A stretch of DNA of 64,000 bases, from NCBI RefSeq assembly GCF_016464385.1, contig NZ_JADMLH010000002.1, forward strand, positions 467,701 to 531,700, written 5' to 3'. Source of the DNA: Nucisporomicrobium flavum (GTDB lineage: Bacteria; Actinomycetota; Actinomycetes; Mycobacteriales; Micromonosporaceae). The position numbers and the translations under genes were made by a program. The notes beneath the pieces were generated by a model. That model did no database searches. It saw nothing but the letters and a program-made list of their open reading frames with translations, and had not been told where the DNA came from. Within the stretch, counting starts at the first letter, position 1. The number at the start of each line of letters is the position of its first letter. Below are positions 49,997 through 59,700 of the stretch, piece by piece.

Positions 49997-51796
49997 GTGG
50001 CCAACATCGTCAATCTGGACCGGGTCAACAAGGGTTACGGCGCCGCCGGTCAGCTGCTCACCGACGTCTCCCTCGGGCTGGACGACGACGCCCGGGTCGG
50101 CATCGTCGGCCTCAACGGCGCCGGGAAGTCGACCCTGCTGCGCATGCTCGCCAAGTCGGAGGAGCCGGACTCCGGGCGCGTCACGCACCGGCGGGACGTG
50201 CGCGTCGCCGCCCTCCCGCAGAACCTCACGCTGGCGCCGGGCGCCACCGTCCGCGACGTCGTGCTGGGCACCGCCTGGCTCGCCGAGGGGATGGGCGCCG
50301 AGCACGAGTGGGCCGGCGACTCAGGCGTACGCGAGATCCTCGAGGGCCTGGGGATGGGCTATCTCGGGCTGGAGTCCCCGGTCGGGCCGATGTCCGGTGG
50401 CGAACGCCGCCGGGTCGCCCTCGCCGCGCTGCTGGTGCGCGAATCCGACCTGCTGATCCTCGACGAGCCCACCAACCATCTCGACGTGGCCGGCGTGGAC
50501 TGGCTGGCCCGCTACCTGCTCGGCCGGCGGGGCGCGCTGGTGGTCGTCACCCACGACCGCTGGTTCCTCGACGCCGTCTGCACCGCGACCTGGGAGGTCG
50601 TGGACGAGCAGGTGCACACGTACGAGGGTGGCTATGCGGCCTGGATCCTCGCCCGCGCGGAACGCCAGCGGATCGCCGCGTCGGTCGAGGCGCGCCGGCA
50701 GAACCTGCTGCGCAAGGAGATCGCCTGGCTGCGCCGGGGGCCGCCCGCGCGCACCTCGAAGCCGCAGTTCCGCATCGACGCGGCGAACGCGCTGATCGCC
50801 GACGTACCGCCGGTCCGCGACAAGGTGAGCCTGCAGCGGCTCGCGACCAGCCGGCTGGGCAAGCAGGTGTACGACCTCGAGGGCGTGACGCTCAAGGCCG
50901 GCCCGAAGACGATCCTGGACGACCTGACCTGGCAGGTGGGGCCCGGCGACCGGATCGCCATCCTCGGCGCCAACGGCGCGGGCAAGACCACGCTGCTGCG
51001 CCTGCTCGCCGGGGTCAGCACCCCGGACGGCGGGCGGCTGGTCACGGGTTCGACCGTACGGGCGGCCTTCCTGTCCCAGGAGCTCAAGGAGCTGCCGGGC
51101 CACCTGCGGCTGCTCGAGGCCGTCGAGGAGGTGGCCAAGCGCGTCAAGCTGGGCGACCGGGAGTTGTCCGCGGGGCAGCTCGCCGAGGTGTTCGGCTTCA
51201 CCGACAAGCGCATCTGGACGCCGGTGAGCGACCTGTCCGGCGGTGAGCGGCGGCGGCTGCAGATGCTGCGTCTGCTCGCCACCGAGCCGAATGTGCTGCT
51301 GCTCGACGAGCCGACCAACGACCTGGACACCGACACCCTCGCGTCGCTGGAGGACCTGCTCGACTCGTGGCCGGGCACGATGGTGGTCGCCAGCCACGAC
51401 CGCTACCTGGTCGAACGAGTCACCGACACCGCGTACGGGATGTTCGGCGACGGCCGCCTGGTGCACCTGCCGGGCGGCATCGACGAGTATCTGGCGCGCG
51501 CGGCGGGCACGCCCGTGACCTCCGTCCTGCCGGTGGCCGCGTCCCCGGTGCCGGCCGAGAGCAGTGGCATGTCGGCGGCGGAGCTGCGGGCGGCGAAGAA
51601 GGACCTGGGCCGGCTGGAGCGGCAGCTCGCCAAGCTCGAGGACCGGATCGTGAAGATCAACGAAGGGCTGGCCGAGCACGGCAGCGACTACGACAAGATC
51701 ATGGAGCTGGACGCGCAGCTGAAGGCCGTGCAGGCGGAGCGGGCACAGGTCGAGGAGGCCTGGCTGGAGCTGGCCGAACAGGTGCCCGAGGCTTGA
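49997..51796 (+). CDS. ABC-F family ATP-binding protein
   Basis: 599 aa with two ATPase domains and no membrane part. First Walker A GLNGAGKSTLLRML near residue 40, signature MSGGERRRVALA, LILDEPTNHLD; second Walker A GANGAGKTTLLRLL near 328, LSGGERRRLQML, LLLDEPTNDLD. Linker with Arg-rich helices (EARRQNLLRKEIAWLRRG) between them, and a C-terminal coiled coil (LRAAKKDLGRLERQLAKLEDRI, about 530-595). ABC-F proteins act on the ribosome E site (Uup/EttA-like translation factors or ribosome-protection resistance). The C-terminal coiled coil favours the Uup type. GTG start with GGGGAG upstream. In Streptomyces and relatives this gene follows ispE. Confidence 0.92.
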   Translation: MANIVNLDRVNKGYGAAGQLLTDVSLGLDDDARVGIVGLNGAGKSTLLRMLAKSEEPDSGRVTHRRDVRVAALPQNLTLAPGATVRDVVLGTAWLAEGMGAEHEWAGDSGVREILEGLGMGYLGLESPVGPMSGGERRRVALAALLVRESDLLILDEPTNHLDVAGVDWLARYLLGRRGALVVVTHDRWFLDAVCTATWEVVDEQVHTYEGGYAAWILARAERQRIAASVEARRQNLLRKEIAWLRRGPPARTSKPQFRIDAANALIADVPPVRDKVSLQRLATSRLGKQVYDLEGVTLKAGPKTILDDLTWQVGPGDRIAILGANGAGKTTLLRLLAGVSTPDGGRLVTGSTVRAAFLSQELKELPGHLRLLEAVEEVAKRVKLGDRELSAGQLAEVFGFTDKRIWTPVSDLSGGERRRLQMLRLLATEPNVLLLDEPTNDLDTDTLASLEDLLDSWPGTMVVASHDRYLVERVTDTAYGMFGDGRLVHLPGGIDEYLARAAGTPVTSVLPVAASPVPAESSGMSAAELRAAKKDLGRLERQLAKLEDRIVKINEGLAEHGSDYDKIMELDAQLKAVQAERAQVEEAWLELAEQVPEA

Positions 51797-51875
51797 TCCG
51801 GGGGTGCTCCTGCGCCCGTCCACCCGATGCGCGAGAATCACCTCGACATCTACCGAGCTTGGGAGACGGGACACC

Positions 51876-52337
51876 ATGGCGCACACTCCGGTCAACCACC
51901 CCCTGCGGCCGATCTACCGCGCCCTGGGCGCGCTGACCGGCGTCTACTTCATCGTCTTCGGGATCGTGGGCATCATCGTCAACGCCGGTGAGGGCCTCTT
52001 CGGCAACGACGGCGGCCTGGTGCTGGGCCAGCGGGCCAACATGTTCTGGTCGATCGTCGCGCTGCTCGTCGGCGCGATCGTGCTGGCCGCCGCCGTGCTC
52101 GGGCGTAACTCCGACACCGTGGTGGACAAGTACTTCGGCTGGGGCCTGGTCGGCGTCGGGGCGTACGAGCTCGCGGTGCTGCGTACGGACGCCAACTTCC
52201 TGGACTGGAGCGTCGCGACGGTCGTCGTCACCTGGCTCCTCGCCCTGGTGCTCATCATGGCGGGGCAGTACAGCAAGGTTGCGCCGCCGTCGCGGGCCGG
52301 TGCGCCGCGTCAGGAGCGCGAGGCGCAGAACGCCTGA
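51876..52337 (+). CDS. DUF4383 membrane protein (copy 1)
   Basis: 153 aa, four membrane helices: ALGALTGVYFIVFGIVGIIV (14-33), FWSIVALLVGAIVLAAAVLG, YFGWGLVGVGAYELAVL and ATVVVTWLLALVLIMAG. Opens HTPVNHPLRPIYR, the DUF4383 signature. ATG 51876 has GGGAGACGGG upstream. Stop overlaps the start of its paralogue (TGATG). Function unknown. Confidence 0.87.
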   Translation: MAHTPVNHPLRPIYRALGALTGVYFIVFGIVGIIVNAGEGLFGNDGGLVLGQRANMFWSIVALLVGAIVLAAAVLGRNSDTVVDKYFGWGLVGVGAYELAVLRTDANFLDWSVATVVVTWLLALVLIMAGQYSKVAPPSRAGAPRQEREAQNA

Positions 52338-52756
52338 TGGCTCACTACCCCCTCGACCACCATCTCCGTCAGCCGTACCGCTTCCTCGCCGGCGCCGCCG
52401 GGCTCTACCTCACCCTCTTCGGGGTGCTCGGCGTCGCCATGACCTGGGGTGAACCGTTCCTGCACCGCGGCTCCGACTGGGTGCTGGGGCTGCGGACCAA
52501 CCCGGCCACCGCCTGGCTGTCCACGCTGGTCGGCCTCGCGGTGCTGGCGGCCGTGCTGCTCGGTGGCAACGTGCACCACCGGGTCAACGTGGTGCTCGGC
52601 TGGGCGCTGATCGCGTACGCGATGGTGTTGCTGGCGTTCCTGCAGACCGAGGCGAACGTCCTCAACGTCTCCATGGTCAATGTCATTGTTCTGACGTTGA
52701 TCGGCCTCGTCGTGCTCACCGCGGGGCTCTACGGCAAGGTTGGCGACCGGGGCTGA
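52337..52756 (+). CDS. DUF4383 membrane protein (copy 2)
   Basis: 139 aa, four helices with the same plan as the preceding gene (HYPLDHHLRQPYRFLAGAAGLYLTLFGVLG at the start, NVVLGWALIAYAMVLLAFLQ third). Tandem duplicate, translationally coupled by a one-base TGATG overlap; the two may form a heteromer. Convergent with the TetR gene, 7 bp between stops. Confidence 0.87.
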   Translation: MAHYPLDHHLRQPYRFLAGAAGLYLTLFGVLGVAMTWGEPFLHRGSDWVLGLRTNPATAWLSTLVGLAVLAAVLLGGNVHHRVNVVLGWALIAYAMVLLAFLQTEANVLNVSMVNVIVLTLIGLVVLTAGLYGKVGDRG

Positions 52757-52763
52757 GCCCGGC

Positions 52764-53411
52764 TCAGCGCTTCGTACGGGTCAGCGGGGTGGGTTTCGCC
52801 TCGAGGTTGGACAGGCCGTGCCAGGCCAGGTTGACCAGGTGCGCCGCCACGACCTCCTTCTTCGGTTTGCGTGCCTCCCGCCACCACTGGCCGACGAGCG
52901 CCACCATGCCGACCAGGGCCTGCGAGTAGAGCTCGGCGAACTTCGGGTCGAGGCCGCGGGAGGTGAACTCGGCGCCGAGGATGTGCTCGACCTGGTGCGC
53001 CACGTCGTTCATCACGCTGGAGAAGTTGCCCGCCGACTGCAGGACCGGTGACTCGCGGACCAGCACGCGGAAGCCGTGCGGCTCCTGTTCGATGTAGTCG
53101 AGCAGGGCCAGCGCCGCCTGTTCCAGCAGCTCGCGGGGGTGCCCCGCGGTCAGCGCGGTGGTGATGCGGTCGAGCAGGGCGCGCACCTCGCGGTCGACGA
53201 CCACCGCGTACAGGCCTTCCTTACCGCCGAAGTGCTCGTAGACGACCGGCTTGGAGACCTTCGCCCGGGCCGCCACCTCTTCCACGGACGTCCCGTCGTA
53301 GCCGCGTTCGGCGAACAGCTGCCGCCCGATGGCGATGAGTTGCTCGCGCCGCTGGGTGGCGGTCATGCGGACGCGCGAGCCGCGGCGGCGGCCAGCCTCA
53401 GGGTCGGTCAC
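52764..53411 (-). CDS. TetR/AcrR family transcriptional regulator
   Basis: 215 aa. Helix-turn-helix RREQLIAIGRQLFAERGYDGTSVEEVAARAKVSKPVVYEHFGGKEGL (about 18-65), with the family-typical VSKPVVYEHFGGK recognition region. The ligand-binding half (70-210) is all-helical, with FRVLVRESPVLQSAGNF. Start GTG 53411 has minus-strand CAGGAT exactly 6 nt upstream; GTG 53417 two codons earlier is the alternative. It could regulate the DUF4383 pair or the divergent synthase genes; the 381-bp divergent gap makes the latter possible but unproven. Confidence 0.9.
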   Translation of the reverse strand: MTDPEAGRRRGSRVRMTATQRREQLIAIGRQLFAERGYDGTSVEEVAARAKVSKPVVYEHFGGKEGLYAVVVDREVRALLDRITTALTAGHPRELLEQAALALLDYIEQEPHGFRVLVRESPVLQSAGNFSSVMNDVAHQVEHILGAEFTSRGLDPKFAELYSQALVGMVALVGQWWREARKPKKEVVAAHLVNLAWHGLSNLEAKPTPLTRTKR

Positions 53412-53792
53412 TTCCACATCCTGCCAGGACGCGCCGGTCCGCGCGGTCCCCGCAACCTTGCGCGAAGGGGCAACCCGGGTGCGAAGGGGCAGCGGAAAGG
53501 GTCACCCGGCCGTTTCCGCTGTCATATCTCGTCACGTTGCGCACTGAGATCCACGCCATAGGTCAACAGCGCGAAAATTCTTCGGTCCCCCGTCGTGACC
53601 CGGGCGAACACGGGCGATTACGGCACCGTGGACGAAAGATTCTGCACTTTTTCCATCGAGAAGGTGTAACGCGTTCGTAACTAGAGATCGATAGCGTCCG
53701 CTGTCGAGCAACATTCACGTATCGACATTCTTTCCTCCCCCATGCCCTTGCCCGGCTGTGCAACCGTGTCCGAACGACGAGGCGGGAGTCCG
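53412..53792. other. Divergent regulatory region upstream of the synthase locus
   Basis: 381 bp without a gene. The right half (about 53560-53740) is less GC-rich than the flanks, as expected of a promoter region. The GGGAG ribosome site of the synthase gene is at 53784-53788. I see no confident -35/-10 pair. Confidence 0.5.
53418..53423 (-). promoter_or_regulatory. Putative -10 box (CAGGAT) of the TetR gene
   Basis: Minus strand CAGGAT, 6 nt, GTG at 53411. Confidence 0.35.
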
Positions 53793-56700
53793 ATGAAGAC
53801 AGAGCGACACACGAGGTCACTGGTCCTTGCCGTGAGCGGCGGCGCAGCGCTCGAACCGAGCCCGCACCAGGTCACCGCGGCGGCGCGGGCCGGCGGGGTC
53901 GGCATCCTCGACCTGGGCGCGGGTGACCCGTGGACGCTGCGGTTGCTGACCCGCGCGGCACGCCGGGCGCGCGACGGCATGGGCGTGCGGGTCACCGCCG
54001 CCTGCGCCGCCACACCGTCCGACGTGGAGCGCGCGGGCGGGGACGCGGTCGACCTGATGATCGTGGCCGCGGACGCCGGCTGGGACCTCACGGCGCTGGC
54101 CGAGCGCTACGGCGTGTACGCCGAAGTGACCACTCTGGACGAGGCGCGTGCCGCCATCGCCGCGGGCGCGCACGGGCTCGTCGCGCGGGGCATGGAGTCC
54201 GGCGGGCGGGTCAGCGAGCTGAGCGCGTTCGTGCTGCTCCAGAACCTCGCAGGGCTCGACGTGCCGGTGTGGGTGGCCGGGGGCGTGGGGCCGTACACCG
54301 CGGCCGCCTGCGTCGTCGGCGGGGCAGCGGGCGTGCTGCTCGACACCCAGTTGACGCTGCTGCCGGAGTCCACTGTGTCGGACGCCGCGCGCTCCGCGAT
54401 CCGCCGGATGGACGGCACCGAGACCGTGCTGCGCGATGGCCTGCGTGGCCTCGAGAGCGACGGCGCGCTGCTCTCCGTCGGGCAGGACGGCTGGCTCGCC
54501 GCCGACTTCGCCCGCCGGTACGCCGACACGCCCGCCGCCGTACGGGGTGTCCGCGACTCGATCCTGCGGGCCCTGGAGCACGCGGACGCCGGTGACGTGC
54601 TCAGCCCGGGGGCGCCGCTGGCCCGTACGCTCGGCGTCGACCTGCCCGTCGCCCAGGGCCCGATGACCCGGGTGAGCGACGTCGCCGGGTTCGCCGAGTC
54701 GGTGGCCGACCGGGGCGGCCTGCCGTTCATCGCGCTCGCGCTCGCGAACGCCGAGCAGACGCGGCGGATGCTCACCGAGGCCGCCGCCGCGCTGGGTGAC
54801 CGGCCGTGGGGCGTGGGCGTGCTCGGGTTCGCCCCCGAGCAGCTGCGTGCCGCTCAGATCGAGGTCATCCGCGAGATCCGCCCGAAGGTCGCGATCATCG
54901 CCGGTGGCCGCCCCGCCCAGGCCAAGGGCCTCGAGGCGGACGGCATCAGCTCGTTCCTGCACGTGCCGTCGCCCGGGCTGCTCAAGCAGTTCCTGCAGGC
55001 GGGCTCGCGCAAGTTCATCTTCGAGGGCGCGGAGTGCGGCGGCCACGTCGGCCCGCGCGCCAGCTTCCCGCTGTGGGAGGCGCAGCTGGGTGTGCTGGAG
55101 GAGTTCCTCGCCGGCCGTACCGCCGAGACGGCCGCGGAGCTGCAGATCTTCTTCGCCGGCGGCATCCACGACGAGCGGTCGGCGGCGATGGTGGCCGCGA
55201 TGGCCGGTCCGCTCACCCGTCGCGGCGCCCAGGTCGGCGTGCTCATGGGTACGGCGTACCTGTTCACCGAGGAGGCCGTGACCCACGGCGCGATCCAGCC
55301 GCTGTTCCAGCAGCAGGCGATCGAGGCGACGAGCACCGCGCTGCTGGAGACCGCACCCGGCCACGCGACCCGGTGCCTGCAGTCCGGCTTCGTCGACGAC
55401 TTCCACGACCTGCGCGAGCAGCTCGAGGGTGCCGGCGTGGAGAACCGGGTCGTCTGGGAGCAGCTGGAGATGCTCAACGTGGGCCGGCTGCGCATCGCCA
55501 GCAAGGGCCTGACCCGCGACGGCGACCAGCTGGTCACCGTGGACGAGGCCACCCAGGCCGCCGAGGGCCTGTTCATGGCCGGCCAGGTCGCCGTGCTGCG
55601 CGACACCGCCACGACGATCGCCGGGCTGCACGCCCAGGTGACCACCGCGGCCGCCGCCGTGCACGCCGACCGGGTCGCCGGGCTGCGCGTGGACCTGGGC
55701 CTCGACCCGGTGCTCGAGGCCGAGGTCGCCGACCCGCTGGACATCGCGATCGTCGGCATGGCCTGCGTCTTCCCCGGCTCGCCCGACCTTTCCAGCTTCT
55801 GGGAGACCGTGCTGACCGGCGCCGACCGGGTCGGCGAGGTGCCGGCCGACCGGTGGGACGCGGACACGTACTACGCGCCCGAGGTGGGCCCCGGGCAGGC
55901 CGGCCGGATCACCGTCTCCAAGTGGGGCGGCTTCATCGACCCCGTGCCGTTCGACGCGATCAAGTACGGCATCCCGCCGGCCGCGCTGGCCAGCATCGAC
56001 CCGACGCAGCTGCTCGCGCTGGAGATCTCGCACCGGGCGCTGGTGGACGCGGGGTACGCGTACGACTCGGGCTTCGACCACGCGCGTACCGGCGTGGTGT
56101 TCGGCGCCGAGGCCGGCAGCGACATGAGCCAGACGCAGACGCTGCGGACGCTGCTGCCCGGCTACCTCGGCGAGGTCCCGGAGCAGATGGAGAATCTGCT
56201 GCCCACCGTCACCGAGGACACGTTTCCGGGCGTGCTGGCCAACGTCATCGCCGGCCGGGTGGCCAACCGCCTCGATCTGGGCGGCCCCAACTACACCGTG
56301 GACGCCGCGTGCGCCTCGTCGCTGGCCGCGATGGACTCGGCCTGCAAGGAACTGCGCGCCGGCGACAGCGACCTGATGATCTGCGGCGGTGCCGACCTGC
56401 ACAACGGCATCAACGACTACCTGATGTTCACCTCGGCGCACGCGCTCTCCCCGACCGGCCGCTGCCGCACCTTCGACAGCACCGGCGACGGCATCGCGCT
56501 GGGCGAGGGCGTGGCGGCCGTGGTGCTCAAGCGGCTCTCGGACGCCGAACGCGACGGCGACCGCGTGTACGCCGTGATCAAGGGTCTCGGTGGCGCCAGC
56601 GACGGCCGGGCGCTGGGCCTGACCGCGCCGCGCGCCGAGGGGCAGCGGCGGGCGCTCGACCGGGCGTACGCCGGCGCGGGCATCTCCCCGAGCGAGGTGG

Positions 56701-59700
56701 GCCTGGTCGAGGCGCACGGCACCGGGACGGTCGTCGGTGACCGTACGGAGCTGGAGACGCTGACCCGGCTCTTCACCGAGAACGGCGCCCGCCCGGGCTC
56801 GGCGGTGCTGGGCTCGGTGAAGTCGCAGATCGGCCACACCAAGTGCGCGGCCGGCATGGCTGGCGTCATCAAGGCGGCGCTGTCGCTGCACACCGGCGTG
56901 AAGCCGCCGACGATCGGCCTCACCCGGCCGAACCCGGCGTGGAGCCCGGAGTCCAGCCCGTTCGCCTTCCACACCGAGACCCGGCCTTGGTCCGCGCCGG
57001 CCGAGGAGCGGTACGCCGGCGTCAGCGCGTTCGGCTTCGGCGGCACGAACTTCCACGTGGTGCTCGGCGCGCACGCCGCCACCGCGGACCCACGGCACAC
57101 CCGTCAGCAGTGGCCGGCCGAGCTGTTCCTGTTCCGCGGCGCGACGGTCGAGACGGCCCGGCGCGGCGTGCAGAAGCTGCTCGACAAGCTTCAGGGCAGC
57201 GGCCGGCTGCGGGACCTCGCCGCCGCGGCCGCGCGTGAGTCGGACCCGCGGACCGGACCGGTGCGCATCGCCGTCGTGGCGTCCGACGTGGACGACCTGG
57301 CCGGGCTGCTGCGCCGGGCGTTGAACGGCGAGCACGACCCGCGTACCGGTCTCATCCAGCCGCCCACGGCCGAAGGTCAGGGGAAGGTCGCCTTCCTGTT
57401 CCCGGGCCAGGGCAGTCAGAAACCCGGCGCGCTGTCCGACCTGTTCGTCGCCTTCCCGGAGCTCCACGAGTACCTCGAGCTCGGCCGGGAGTGGGCGGAC
57501 CTGCTGTTCCCGCCGACGGCGTTCGACGAGGAGACCGAGAAGGCCCAGCAGGACCGGGTACGCGACACCCGCGTCGCGCAGCCCGTGCTGGGCATCGGTG
57601 GTCTGGCCGCCGACCACGTCCTGCGGCGCCTCGGCGTACGCCCCGACATGGCCGGCGGGCACAGCTACGGCGAGCTCGTGGCGCTGTGCACGGCGGGCGC
57701 CTTCGACCCGGCCACGCTGCTGGACCTGAGCCGCGAGCGGGCCGCCGCCATCCTCGCCGCCGCGGGGGACGACCCCGGCACGATGGCCGCGGTGAGCGGC
57801 ACCGCCGAGCAGATCTCCGCCGTGCTGGCCGCGGCCGGGCTGAGCGGTGACGTGGTGCTCGCCAACCACAACGCGCCGACGCAGGTCGTCATCTCGGGAC
57901 CGACCGAGGCGATCCAGCGGGCGACGGCCGCGCTCAAGGAGGCCGGGCTGCGCGCCCGGGGGATCCCGGTGGCGGCCGCGTTCCACAGCCCCGTCGTTGC
58001 CGGCGGCTCCGACAGCTTCGCCGGCGTGCTCGCCACCCGGGAGATCGGCGCGCCGGCGTTCCCGGTGTGGTCGAACCGCAGCGCGGAGCCGTACCCGGCG
58101 GACGCCGCCGCCGTGCGCGAGGGTCTCGCCGGGCAGATCGGCTCGCCGGTCCGCTTCGTCGAGCAGATCGAGGCGATGTACGCCGCCGGCGCCCGCATCT
58201 TCGTCGAGGCCGGCCCGGGCCACGTGCTCACCGGACTGGTGGACGCGGTGCTCGGCGACCGCCCGCACCTGGTCGTCACCGTCGACGGCCGACCCGGGCA
58301 GGGCCTGCGTGCCCTGCTCACCGCCGCCGCCGAGCTGGCCTGCGCCGGAGTTCCCGTGCAGACCAGCTGGCTTTTCGCGGGTCGCGACGCCGGTGACCCG
58401 GCCGCGCCGGCGAGCAACCGCCCCATCTGGACCGTCGACGGCCAGGTGGTGCGCGACGGCAACGGACAGTGCCTGCCCGGCGGGATGACCCCCGCCCGGC
58501 GCATCGAGATCGGAGAAGTGACGATGACCGCAGCGCCGGGGCCCGAGGGCGTCCGCGACAGTCGCAGCGAGCTGGTCAGCGAGTTCCTGCGGACCAGCCG
58601 GGACCTCATCGCGACCCAGCGGGACGTGCTGCTGGCGTTCCTGGGCGGGGACGGTTCCGGTGGGCGGCTCGTGTGGCAGCCGGGGGAGACGCCGGCGCTG
58701 GCGCCCGTACCGGTCGCGGCGGCCGCCCCGATGGCCGCGCCGGTGTCCCCGGCGCCGGTGATGGCCTCCGCCGGCGTGCACTACCCGACGGTGGCCGAGA
58801 CGGAGGCGGTGCTCGCTCCGCAGCCGGCGGTGGCGACACCCGGCATCGACGTCCAGGGCGCCGTGCTCTCCGTCATCAGCGAGCGCACGGGCTACCCGGA
58901 GGAGCTCATCGAGCTCGACCTGGACCTCGAGGCGGACCTGAGCGTCGACTCCATCAAGCGGGCCGAGGTGGCCGGCGAGGTCGCCAACCGGCTCGGCCTG
59001 GCGGTGGAGGGTGACGAGTCCGAGCTGGAGGACCTGGTCAAGGCCCGGACCGTCCGCGCGATGGTGGGCTGGCTCGACTCCAAGATCAACACGACGGCCC
59101 CGGTAGCGGCGGCCCCCGTCACCGCGGCGATCACGGCGCCTGCTGCGGCGGCTCCCGCGATCGACGTCCAGGCCGCGGTTCTCGCCGTCATCAGCGAGCG
59201 CACCGGTTACCCGGAGGAGCTCATCGAGCTCGACCTGGACCTCGAGGCCGATCTCAGCGTCGACTCCATCAAGCGCGCGGAGGTGGCCGGCGAGGTTGCC
59301 GACCGGCTGGGTCTCGCCGTCGAGGGCGACGAGTCCGAGCTGGAGGACCTGGTCAAGGCCCGGACCGTCCGCGCGATGGTGGGCTGGCTCGACACGAAGA
59401 TCAACGCGTCTGCCGCCCCGGCGCAGGCTGTCGCGGCGTTAGAGGTCAGGGCCGAGGAGAGCGAGGCACCGCCCCGGCTGGGCATCGCGCCGCAGCGGCT
59501 CGTCGCCCGCCTCGAGCCCGCCACCCCGGCCGGGACGGCCGGAGCGGACCTGACCGGTTCCCGCTTTCTGATCACCGGTGGCGGGGCTGCCGGCGTACGG
59601 CTCGCCGAGCTGCTCAGCGAAGCCGGCGTGACCGCGGCGACCGGAACGCTCGCGGACGACCCGGCCGGCGCCGACGGCATCATCCTGCTCGACGGGCTCA

